Of a stretch of 28,860 nucleotides of DNA, positions 15,743-22,915 are shown piece after piece (position 1 is the first letter of the stretch; each line of letters begins with the position of its first letter). The notes under the pieces were generated by a model. It was not told where the DNA came from. It was given only the letters and a program-made list of their open reading frames with translations, and searched no databases. Both the position numbers and the translations under genes were made by a program. The DNA lies in NCBI GenBank assembly GCA_964639895.1, contig CAZXEJ010000029.1:1-28860 (forward strand), written 5' to 3'. The DNA comes from CAZXEJ01 sp964639895 (lineage in GTDB: Bacteria; Desulfobacterota_D; UBA1144; Nemesobacterales; JADFKM01).

Positions 15743-16243
15743 AGCTTAAACTGTTACGAGTATTACGAGCTCGAACCGCCTTGGGACTGCAAACGAACCA
15801 ACGATGCGTGAGCCATCCACAATATTATAACCGCATTTGGCACGCCTGCATTCCATGGCTGCGGCATGTAGCGGATCCATCCGTGCCGGTAGCGGCGGAC
15901 ACGGGTCCGGACTGCAAGGACGGAATCCTCGCCATCCCGCCCCCTACGCAGGTGCTCCGCAGGTGGGACGACGGGTTGAGGTGAAGAAGTGGAATGTCCA
16001 CGCCCGGCTCCCCATCTGCTCCGAGGCGGACGCCGCAGGTATGGTGTGGTATCCAAGGCGGGACGGACACAGGGGTGGAGATGCAATCAGGGAGCACATC
16101 GGAACCATCGTCGGCTGGCCAAAAGGACGACATCCATGTATGCCCCCGAGTGGCGTAGGCAACACACATGGACGCGGAACGTGAGCGGCCCCTCACCTTA
16201 TATGGTAGAGCGTTCCATCACAAACCGTGGGTTGCGCCTGCGC
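15743..16243. other. 0.5-kb gap upstream of tlpA, no gene seen
   Basis: The first 90 nt probably carry the tlpA promoter, given an isolated minus-strand TATAAT (15824-15829). The rest contains only overlapping short frames of random composition on both strands. No terminator-like hairpin was seen after the glycosyltransferase stop. Confidence 0.45.
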
Positions 16244-16897
16244 TCATGGCTGTTCCTCCGGCCCGGCCGAGACACGCAGGTAGTAGAGGTAGTCCTCGTA
16301 GCGGTCGATGTCCCTCAGGGGTTCGAGCAGGCTGTGGGTAAGACCTAGCTTCCGGATACGCTCCAGAGTCTCGACCAGCACCGTGTCTCCTCCCCACCGG
16401 ATGCCGTCGAACAGCTCTCTTCGCGGCGAGGCCATGGCGATCAGGTAGTAGCCACCGTCGAGCGCGGGCCCCATGACGACGTCTCCCTCGAGCAGCCCCT
16501 CGAACGCCAGTTCCACGTGCCGGGTGGTGACGTACGGGCAATCAGTCCCGATAAGTACGGTTCTTCGGGCGCCTCCGGCCTCGGCTGCGGCGAAGGCGTT
16601 GTACATTCTCTCACCCAGGTCGGAGCCGCACTGAGGAAAGAGCGAGTCAACGGCGTAGGGGTCGAGCCACCGCCTTATACCGGCACCCCGTTCGGGCGGA
16701 TCGTAGAAAACCCACGTCTCGAAGAGGCCTCTACCCGCCAGACGCGCCAGCACCGTCTCGGCCATGGCCCTGTATGCCAGCGCGGCCTGCTCGGTCCCCA
16801 CGGCGGCGGCAAGACGGCTCTTCACCCTTCCGGGCTCGGGGTAGCGGAGAAATACTGCCAGCACGTCCAACTGCGCCTCCGTCGTCCCTTTCACCAT
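16244..16897 (-). CDS. DUF2064 / TIGR04282-family glycosyltransferase-like protein
   Basis: The 217 residues follow the GT-A-fold DUF2064 pattern. An N-terminal nucleotide-binding segment RYPEPGRVKSRLA is followed by LIGTDCPYVTTRHVELAF, containing the conserved DCP, and DVVMGPALDGGYYLIAM. Family members are annotated as glycosyltransferases by fold; the substrate is not established, so no reaction is claimed. It starts at the ATG at 16897, without a Shine-Dalgarno. It is divergent from the HAD gene 107 nt away. A TATCAT 10 nt before the ATG suggests a nearly leaderless mRNA. Confidence 0.88.
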   Translation of the reverse strand: MVKGTTEAQLDVLAVFLRYPEPGRVKSRLAAAVGTEQAALAYRAMAETVLARLAGRGLFETWVFYDPPERGAGIRRWLDPYAVDSLFPQCGSDLGERMYNAFAAAEAGGARRTVLIGTDCPYVTTRHVELAFEGLLEGDVVMGPALDGGYYLIAMASPRRELFDGIRWGGDTVLVETLERIRKLGLTHSLLEPLRDIDRYEDYLYYLRVSAGPEEQP

Positions 16898-16907
16898 GGC
16901 AGTTTCA

Positions 16908-16936
16908 ATGATACCGCCTCCGGAACGCTTCTTCCA
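16908..16936 (-). promoter_or_regulatory. Weak promoter of the glycosyltransferase-like gene
   Basis: TATCAT (16908-16913) stands 10 nt before the ATG, with a poor TGGAAG 17 nt upstream as -35. The predicted start is only about 4 nt from the ATG. Confidence 0.35.
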
Positions 16937-16966
16937 CGATGGCTTGTACCAGGAGTAAGGGGGGTT

Positions 16967-16995
16967 TTGACGAGTGCTCGAGTTGATATTAACCT
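16967..16995 (+). promoter_or_regulatory. Promoter of the first HAD gene
   Basis: TTGACG (16967-16972), a 17-nt spacer and TAACCT (16990-16995). Only nine nt separate the -10 from the ATG at 17005, and no Shine-Dalgarno is present, so the mRNA would have a leader of about 0-3 nt. Confidence 0.5.
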
Positions 16996-17004
16996 CTTGT
17001 TGGT

Positions 17005-17682
17005 ATGCTCAGAGCCGTGATCTTCGATTTCGACGGCGTCATAGCGGATGCCGAGCCCCTTCACTATAAAACCATAAGCTCCGTACTGTCCGAAGTAGGG
17101 GTGGATCTATCGCGCGACGACTACTACGCGCGCTACCTCGCCTACGACGACAAGACGTGTTTCGTAGAGGCCCTTCGCTCGGTCGGCCTGGAGCCCGAGC
17201 CCTCGCTGATAGCGGACCTCATGGAGCGCAAGGAGCGCCTTTTCCTACGGGAAGCTGAATTGGGCGACGTCATCTTCCCGGGTGTTCGCGAGTTGCTTGC
17301 CGGGCTGCAGGGAAGATGTTTGATAGCCATCGGCTCGGCCGCCCGAAGGGAGGAGATAGAGCTCATTCTGGGGAGGGCCGGTCTCTTGGAGGGATTCGAC
17401 GTCGTGGTGAGCGCCGACGAAGTCGAGCGCTGCAAACCGAACCCGGAGGTGTTTCTCAAGGCACACGAGGCGCTGTGTCGCATCTCGACCCACCCATTCG
17501 AGAGGGACGAGTGTGTAGTGATCGAGGACTCGCCGGCCGGTATAGAGGCTGCCCTGTGGGCGGGTATGCGATGTGTGGCAGTGGCCCATACATACCCGGC
17601 GCAGCTGCTTGGCCGGGCCGACATGGTAGTGGAGGCGCTGGCCGAGCTCGATACGGACACGCTCGAGTCACTCTGCCGTTAG
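17005..17682 (+). CDS. HAD-superfamily hydrolase, beta-phosphoglucomutase-like subfamily
   Basis: A cytoplasmic phosphatase or phosphomutase with an Asp nucleophile. Motif I is DFDGVIAD at residues 8-15 with an alpha-helical C1 cap after it. Motif II is the Ser in IAIGSA, motif III the Lys in CKPNPEVF, and motif IV VVIEDSPAGIEAAL. This arrangement is typical of beta-PGM-like or phosphoglycolate phosphatase-like proteins, and the true substrate cannot be read from sequence. The length of 225 residues is normal. The start at 17005 gives the expected short N-terminus before motif I. It is followed after 38 nt by another HAD gene and is likely co-transcribed with it. Confidence 0.92.
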   Translation: MLRAVIFDFDGVIADAEPLHYKTISSVLSEVGVDLSRDDYYARYLAYDDKTCFVEALRSVGLEPEPSLIADLMERKERLFLREAELGDVIFPGVRELLAGLQGRCLIAIGSAARREEIELILGRAGLLEGFDVVVSADEVERCKPNPEVFLKAHEALCRISTHPFERDECVVIEDSPAGIEAALWAGMRCVAVAHTYPAQLLGRADMVVEALAELDTDTLESLCR

Positions 17683-17720
17683 AGGATGCCCGGCCCCCAA
17701 CCCTAGGAGACGGCTTAGCG

Positions 17721-18533
17721 ATGTGTACTGATCCATCCCAGTCGAGGGCGGTGAAGCGGCACGACGCCCAAAGGAGCCCAAAGAGGTATGCGGCTGTCAT
17801 AGTCGATCTCTTCGATACAGTCGTCAGGTTCTGCTACCCGCGGCTGCCGAGGATAGAGATTGACGGCAAGATCGTCTACACGACGAGTCCCGTCGTGTTC
17901 GAGTGCTTCTGGCCGCGGGTGCGTTCCGTTCCGTTCGAGCAGTTCCATACCGTGTTCAGGCGTACCTACAGGAGGTTCGAGGCCATGAAGCGGGCCCGCC
18001 AGATGGAGTACCCCAACAGGCTGCGCTTCCTCATGCTGCTCGAGGAACTCGGCCTCAGGCTGCCGGCGGACGAAGCCGAGCGGTTGGCCGAATCGATGTC
18101 CCACGCCCACATGGAGGTGCTTATGCGAGGCGTCGTATTTCCGACCGCCCACATGGAGACCTTGCGTTACTTGAGCCGGCGCTACCCGCTCGGCCTTCTC
18201 ACCAATTTCGACCACTCCCCAAGCGTAAGGCGGCTGCTCGACAAGCTTGGGATCGAGCGTTTATTCGATGCCGTGACCATATCGGCCGACCACGGCATGA
18301 GGAAGCCGCGAGAGGAGCTGTTTCTTAAGACGGCGTCATTGCTGGGGGCTCCCGTCGAGGAGACGGTTTTCGTGGGCGACAACTACGCCGAAGACATTGT
18401 GGGGGCGAAGCGAAGCGGAATGGACGCCGTGTGGGTGGCACTGGGCAGAAGGGCGGCCGCTGCCGCCGCAGCAACGAGGGAAGCGGCCGACTACGTGGTG
18501 GATAGTTTCCCTGAGGTGACAAAGATACTTTAG
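17721..18533 (+). CDS. HAD-superfamily hydrolase (DxFDT type)
   Basis: This is a second HAD hydrolase of 270 residues. Motif I is VDLFDTVV at about residue 28, followed by an unusual insert with IEIDGKIVYT and a helical cap. Motif II is LLTNFDHS, motif III KPREELF, and motif IV VFVGDNYAEDIVGAKRSGM. The frame is open well upstream into the previous gene, but that part is a shadow. The ATG at 17721, with AGGAGA 10 nt before it, is the sensible start. The C-terminus has an alanine-rich stretch. The substrate is unknown. It is in tandem with the first HAD gene but is not a recent duplicate, since the cap regions and lengths differ. Confidence 0.9.
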   Translation: MCTDPSQSRAVKRHDAQRSPKRYAAVIVDLFDTVVRFCYPRLPRIEIDGKIVYTTSPVVFECFWPRVRSVPFEQFHTVFRRTYRRFEAMKRARQMEYPNRLRFLMLLEELGLRLPADEAERLAESMSHAHMEVLMRGVVFPTAHMETLRYLSRRYPLGLLTNFDHSPSVRRLLDKLGIERLFDAVTISADHGMRKPREELFLKTASLLGAPVEETVFVGDNYAEDIVGAKRSGMDAVWVALGRRAAAAAAATREAADYVVDSFPEVTKIL

Positions 18534-18674
18534 ATGCCGCGGTGTCGGCGGGCGCCGTGGGGGCAGGGGGTCGGGGCGGAGGAGGGTGGAAGCGTAGCGG
18601 GCCGCGGGTGGACGGGGCTACGGCGTGTCGACGTGGAGATGGCAGCCGGCGAGAGCACCGGCCCGATCCGTCGT

Positions 18675-19085
18675 CTATCCATCCGTCTCACCGGCCCTGA
18701 GCTTTCGTTTCAGGGTCGACGTTGCAATCTTCAGAACCAGGTCTATTATCTCGTCGCTTAGGCCGAACGGAGGGGTGACGACGCATTCAACAGCCGGATA
18801 GGCTGCCAGGGCCTCGGCGACAAGACGCGGTATGTCGGAGCTCGAGTGCCTTCCGGGGGCCAGAAAGTAGGGGAACACGGTAATGTGGTCTGCGCCCTGT
18901 GCAACACACCTTTCCACGCTTTCTGATATCGATGGGGATGCAATCTCCATGTGGGCCGGCTCAACGATATCGAACGGGCTGTGACAGGATCGCAAGCGGC
19001 GGGCCGCTTCGTGCAACTGCTCGTTGGCCGCCTGATAGGTGCTTCCGTGATCAACGATGATGAGGGCCTTCTTCCGTGGTTTCAT
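18675..19085 (-). CDS. cbiX: Small CbiX-like sirohydrochlorin chelatase family protein
   Basis: The 136-residue product matches the short, single-domain CbiX chelatases that insert cobalt or another divalent metal into sirohydrochlorin. DHGSTYQAANEQLHEAA carries the first metal-binding His. PSISESVERCVAQGADHITV and PYFLAPGRHSSSDIP carry the second His region. The open frame extends upstream inside the peptidase gene, but the start is the ATG at 19085. It overlaps the peptidase stop by one base (TGATG), with no Shine-Dalgarno, so translation probably depends on re-initiation. No other cobalamin or siroheme gene is in the window, so the physiological product is uncertain. Confidence 0.86.
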   Translation of the reverse strand: MKPRKKALIIVDHGSTYQAANEQLHEAARRLRSCHSPFDIVEPAHMEIASPSISESVERCVAQGADHITVFPYFLAPGRHSSSDIPRLVAEALAAYPAVECVVTPPFGLSDEIIDLVLKIATSTLKRKLRAGETDG

Positions 19086-20299
19086 CACTGCAGCGCGGCG
19101 TTGAGCCTTACGACCTCGAGTACGATCTCGCACGCCTTGTATAGCTCGTCGAGTACGAGATATTCGTTGACCGTATGTATGTCCCTCATTCCCGTGCCGA
19201 GATTCACACACTCTATACCGCGCAGGTTGAAGAAATTCGCATCGCACCCTCCACCGCTCTTTACGGGCTCGATCGGGTGGCCCAACTCGGAAGCCGCCCT
19301 CGTAACCAGCCTCGCCGGCGTGGAGTCACGCGGCACCGCCATCTTCTCGTAGAGGGGAACGACGGTGTCCACGATCCGGGCCTTCTTTTCGGTGCCGTCG
19401 ACGACGACGGCCACGCCGGATGCCGCTTCGTGGAAACATCCCCGCATGTGCTCGGTCTGCGCCCTCAGCTTCTCTTCGTCGTGACTCCTTACCTCGCCCA
19501 CCACCCGCACGTGGTTGGGTATGATGTTTATGGCCCTACCACCGCTTATGATGCCTATGTTGGCCGTGGTTTCTTCGTCGATCCTGCCCAGCCGCATTGA
19601 GGCGATGGCCTTGCTTGCAACCGCGACGGCGCTTATGCCCCGTTCCGGGCACACGCCTGCATGGGCCTCGAGGCCGTGTACCTCGACGTCGAGCTTCACC
19701 GAGGCGGGGCAGTTGAGCACCAGGCGGTGGGGGGAGCTCGAGTCCAGCACTATTCCGTACCTGGAGCGGAACCACGAGCAGTCAAGGTGCCTCGAACCCA
19801 AAAGACCCACCTCCTCGCATACCGTAAGGGCTAGCTCTACGTCGCCGTGGGGTAGGTCGTGCTCGCGGAGCACACGCACTACCTCGACGATGACGCCGAG
19901 GCCGGCCTTGTCGTCACCCCCCAGCACGGTGGTGCCGTCGCTCCTTATGACGCCGTCGTCGAGCCTGGGTCTCACGCCCTCACCGGGCTGAACGGTATCC
20001 ATGTGGGCCGACAGCATGATGGGAGGCGCGTTGGGCTTCGTGCCCTTGAGACGGCAGAGGAGGTTGCCCGCATCGCCGCCCACCTTGGCAGCGGCGTCGT
20101 CCATGCAGCACTCCACCCCCAATTCCTCAAGGTCCTGCATGAGGCTGCGCGCTATGGCTCCCTCCCGTCTCGAGGGGCTGTCTATGCGCATGAGCTCCAT
20201 GACGTAGTGGGTAACCCGCTCTCGGTCGATCATCTTCTCGCATTCCTGGAGTGTTGATGCCTTATCCACATCATGCCGACCGCTTTCAACGGAAGCCAT
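19085..20299 (-). CDS. M20-family metallopeptidase, PepT-like
   Basis: A two-zinc cytoplasmic exopeptidase or amidohydrolase. Zinc ligands and catalytic residues are in family order: SAHMDTV (His99, Asp101), GGDDKAG (Asp129 or 130), CEEVGLLGS (Glu162 general base, Glu163), VLDSSSP (Asp186), and a His in RDIHTVNEY near the end. A dimerisation lid lies at about 195-310. It most resembles the PepT-like group. Two starts are possible. ATG at 20299 sits 8 nt after a good -10 and would be leaderless. The internal ATG at 20233 has a weak GGA-type ribosome site and trims a tail that looks non-conserved. I keep the longer form. It is coupled to the CbiX-like gene. Confidence 0.9.
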   Translation of the reverse strand: MASVESGRHDVDKASTLQECEKMIDRERVTHYVMELMRIDSPSRREGAIARSLMQDLEELGVECCMDDAAAKVGGDAGNLLCRLKGTKPNAPPIMLSAHMDTVQPGEGVRPRLDDGVIRSDGTTVLGGDDKAGLGVIVEVVRVLREHDLPHGDVELALTVCEEVGLLGSRHLDCSWFRSRYGIVLDSSSPHRLVLNCPASVKLDVEVHGLEAHAGVCPERGISAVAVASKAIASMRLGRIDEETTANIGIISGGRAINIIPNHVRVVGEVRSHDEEKLRAQTEHMRGCFHEAASGVAVVVDGTEKKARIVDTVVPLYEKMAVPRDSTPARLVTRAASELGHPIEPVKSGGGCDANFFNLRGIECVNLGTGMRDIHTVNEYLVLDELYKACEIVLEVVRLNAALQ

Positions 20300-20307
20300 T
20301 ACTAATT

Positions 20308-20336
20308 ACTATACGTTTACGCCGGTGGCGCTTCAA
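20308..20336 (-). promoter_or_regulatory. Promoter of the M20 peptidase-cbiX unit
   Basis: TTGAAG (20331-20336), a 17-nt spacer and TATAGT (20308-20313). Eight nt then lead to the ATG at 20299 with no ribosome site between. The initiating nucleotide is expected at about 20300-20302. Confidence 0.6.
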
Positions 20337-20792
20337 CCGCCGCGCGCTTGTCGCCTCGTAGCAGGAGTACGCGGCACATTCTCAAGGAAGGGGCGCGGAA
20401 TCAGGCGGTCGCGGTGTTGGAGCGCGCCGGCCGTCCAGGAAGCTCCTGAGGAACGGAGGGGGGATGACACCAGTATTGGATGCGCCTGCATCCAGCGGAG
20501 TGCCCGGCCCGAGGGTGCGGTCGATCGCCCCCGGCAATCTCGGCAGTCTGCTGTGCGATGGATCCACGGTCCGACACGCTACCAACCGCCCCGAAGGTGG
20601 ACCTTAGGGTAGTGGGTACAATCGCACTCCGCGGCGGGAAGGCCAAATGGAAGACACGCATCGAGCATGTGGCGATAACTCGAATACGTGGTGACTCTCG
20701 AGCGGCTGGAAACCCTCACGGCCGGGCAACTACGACGTACCGGCCGGCTTTCCCACCCAGCAAAGGCCGTATAGACTGGCCAGCCTGCAAGG
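20337..20792. other. Spacer between the GlcG-like and peptidase genes, no gene seen
   Basis: Only short frames without motifs or ribosome sites. A CGGCTTT/AAAGGCCG bulged stem (about 20755-20779) lies close to the GlcG-like stop and could be its 3' hairpin. No T tract follows it in the minus direction. Confidence 0.4.
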
Positions 20793-21227
20793 TCAGCCCC
20801 GCCGCTCCAACCGTTCCATAAGCAGACGTATGCCGGCCTCGGCCACCTCGCGGTCCTCGTCCGGCGAGCCAGAGCTGCATCCCACACCTCCCACGCAGTG
20901 GCCATTCCAGAACACAGGAACACCGCCGCCGAATATGGTGAACCTGCCCGAGTTGCTGACATGTATACCGAATGCCGGACCACCTGGGCCCGCGATCTCG
21001 GCATACTCGTGCGTGGCCTTTCTTGTCGCCGCGGCGGTGAAAGCCTTGTTGATGGCTATCTCGATGCTCGTTATCTTCGCCCCATCCATCCTGTGGAAGG
21101 CGAGCAGGTTTCCTCCGTCGTCGACTACGGCGATATCCATGGCCACTCCGATCTCAGAGGCGCGCCGTTCGGCCCCCTCGAGTATCACCTTGGCATCATC
21201 AAGCGTAAGTCTGGGTACAGTGATCAT
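20793..21227 (-). CDS. GlcG/DUF336 heme-binding-like protein
   Basis: The 144-residue protein belongs to the GlcG/HbpS-like DUF336 family. TLDDAKVILEGAERRASEIG forms the first helix, then MDIAVVDDGGNLLAFHRMDGA, KAFTAAATRKAT and a Gly-rich end GGGVPVFWNGHCVGGVG. Family members bind heme or assist corrinoid or glycolate metabolism, but the exact role is usually unknown. The frame is open upstream, but the ATG at 21227 has AGAGGGAA next to it and begins the conserved part. It is divergent from the sugar kinase gene. Confidence 0.88.
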   Translation of the reverse strand: MITVPRLTLDDAKVILEGAERRASEIGVAMDIAVVDDGGNLLAFHRMDGAKITSIEIAINKAFTAAATRKATHEYAEIAGPGGPAFGIHVSNSGRFTIFGGGVPVFWNGHCVGGVGCSSGSPDEDREVAEAGIRLLMERLERRG

Positions 21228-21468
21228 TTCCCTCTTTGACGTTACGGTGCACGGGGGTATTTTAGATTTATAATGTAACTGAGGGCGGCACGCCGGAGCA
21301 ACCAACCGCCACCGCGATGCCCCACGGTTTCGGCAATCCCGCCCATACTTGCAATCGTGGGATCGGGGTCCATGGAAGGACGGGGAGGGCGAGGTCGAAC
21401 TGCATTCCGGTCAGGTGCCTCTATAGAGTAGTGGAGTGGCCGTCCATCTTCCCCGGGGGGTGACGCAG
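21228..21468. promoter_or_regulatory. Divergent intergenic region, AT-rich core
   Basis: An AT-rich patch at 21260-21275 carries a plus-strand TATAAT (21269-21274) and minus-strand TATAAA, both plausible -10 elements for the two divergent genes. Neither has a convincing -35. The remaining 190 nt toward the kinase show nothing recognisable. Confidence 0.35.
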
Positions 21469-22425
21469 ATGGATTCGAGCCTTAATACGCCTGTAGTAAC
21501 GGTAACGTTCAATCCCGCCGTGGACGAGAACACGGAGGTGGAACGCGTCGAGCCTGACAAGAAGCTGCGCTGCACCACTCCCCGCTACCACCCCGGCGGA
21601 GGGGGGATAAACATCGCCCGCGCCCTCCATGTTCTCGGCACCCCCGCTGTGGCCGTATACCCATGCGGAGGTCATTCGGGCAACCTGCTCCGGGACCTGC
21701 TGGCCAAGGAAGGAGTTCGACAGCGTCCGGTACCGGTGAGGAGAGCCGTACGTATAAACTTCATAGTCTACGAGAGGTCCTCGGGCGAGCAATACAGGTT
21801 CGGTTTTCCCGGACAGCGGCTCAGCCCTGAGGAATGCGGCCGCATCATGTCGGAGCTGGAGAGACTCATCCCCGAGACCCTCTACGTCGTAGCCAGCGGC
21901 AGCCTGCCTCCCGGCGTTCCTCCCGACCACTACGCAACCGTGGTGCGTATGGCCCACAGGCACGGAGCTCGGGCCGTTGTAGATACATCGGGAGAACCCT
22001 TGAAGCTGGTGGCACGCGAGCCGGTGTTCCTGTTGAAGACGAATCTGAACGAGTTCTCCTACCTGGTAGGCGAGCCCTTGGACGACCCGTCCAGGCTCGC
22101 CGAGAAGGCCGGCGAGATGGTGGAAAGCGGATGTATCGAGCATCTCGTGGTCTCACTCGGCCCCCGCGGCGCCGTTGCGGCATGGAAGGGTAGGGTGGTC
22201 AGCGTACCGTCGCCCGACGTGCCCGTCCGAAGCAGGCTCGGCGCCGGAGACAGCATGGTGGCCGGCATGGTACACGCCCTGGTACGTGGACTATCTATGG
22301 AAGAAGCTTTGGCGTGGGGCGTTGCTGCCGGTGCGTCGGCCGCAATGACGGACGGCTCGATGATATGTTGCGGCCCCGAGACGGCACAACTCTACGAGAA
22401 GGTTGCGGCTTCGATGAGAGCGTAG
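21469..22425 (+). CDS. PfkB-family sugar-phosphate kinase
   Basis: A ribokinase-fold kinase transferring phosphate from ATP to a sugar phosphate. TVTFNPAVDENTEVE at the N-terminus and GGGGINIARALHVLG (substrate-binding signature) point to the phosphofructokinase-II/1-phosphofructokinase/tagatose-6-phosphate kinase branch. LKTNLNEFSYLVG, VSLGPRGAVAAW and the catalytic RLGAGDSMVAGM (Asp general base in GAGD) follow. The ATG at 21469, with GGGGGGTGA about 6 nt upstream, gives 318 residues; an earlier GTG at 21436 has no support. No PTS or aldolase gene is nearby to fix the substrate. 6-phosphofructokinase activity would feed glycolysis toward the pyruvate dehydrogenase operon. Confidence 0.9.
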   Translation: MDSSLNTPVVTVTFNPAVDENTEVERVEPDKKLRCTTPRYHPGGGGINIARALHVLGTPAVAVYPCGGHSGNLLRDLLAKEGVRQRPVPVRRAVRINFIVYERSSGEQYRFGFPGQRLSPEECGRIMSELERLIPETLYVVASGSLPPGVPPDHYATVVRMAHRHGARAVVDTSGEPLKLVAREPVFLLKTNLNEFSYLVGEPLDDPSRLAEKAGEMVESGCIEHLVVSLGPRGAVAAWKGRVVSVPSPDVPVRSRLGAGDSMVAGMVHALVRGLSMEEALAWGVAAGASAAMTDGSMICCGPETAQLYEKVAASMRA

Positions 22426-22915
22426 AGGGGGGAAGCAGCTCCAGCGTGTAACCGAGTTCACAACCCCGTCCCCTCCGCAGGAAGCCGTCGTATAGGGAAG
22501 GCAAGCCCCCCGCCCGTAAGTCCCACGTGGGATGAACAAGTAGTACGCGGGAGCCACTGCTTGTGGAAGATGCGTGGTATTCATGACCCGGCCGACTTGC
22601 CTGCCATGGATACCGCAGAGGTGCTGCTGGAACGGGATCGCAAGAGGTGCTTTGGGGAGAGGGGAGAGCGTCTCTCGGGGTGGTATCGAAGCGGGCGGCC
22701 CGTTGTTGAATCGACTGCCGCATCCCCGGCCCGGCGGTGCCTCGGAAAGAGAAGCCGACATCCTCCACGCGAGCCTCGCGGCACCCGGGGAGAAGAGGTC
22801 GCTTGAAATGGCGGAGTGCGCGTGATCATGCACGTCCTTCGGGGCTGCGCCATCCACGAGGGGACTTGGGCCCGCGTTCAAAAGGGTGGGGGGCCGCAAA
22901 CGGCCTTCCTCTACT
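22426..22915. other. Convergent 0.49-kb spacer between pfkB-like gene and pdhC
   Basis: No recognised gene. It contains two perfect short palindromes, TCCCACGTGGGA (22521-22532) and CGCGAG-C-CTCGCG (22768-22780), plus GAGAG-CGT-CTCTC near 22664. An 81-codon plus frame from 22561 has plausible codon choice over its first 50 residues but no start signal and no family resemblance. Confidence 0.4.
22880..22905 (-). terminator. Weak terminator of the pdh operon
   Basis: On the minus strand, GGCCG-TTTG-CGGCC (22892-22905) begins 11 nt past the pdhC stop. Eight pyrimidine-rich bases and TTTT (22883-22880) follow. The stem is only 5 bp and the T run is displaced, so this is uncertain. Confidence 0.35.

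Noticed and set aside
15837..15851. Sigma-54-like TTGGCACG followed by TGCAT
   Set aside because: The GG-to-GC distance is about three bases too short for a -24/-12 promoter.
17316..17720. N-terminal extension of the second HAD protein
   Set aside because: It lies wholly inside the first HAD gene in another frame; motif I begins shortly after the ATG at 17721.
20262..20270. Perfect DnaA box TTATCCACA
   Set aside because: A single box inside the peptidase coding region, with no cluster, AT-rich unwinding zone or dnaA/dnaN neighbour, so not an origin.
22561..22806. 81-codon plus frame in the convergent spacer
   Set aside because: Some coding-like codons but a non-ATG start, no ribosome site and an Arg/Pro-rich low-quality end.
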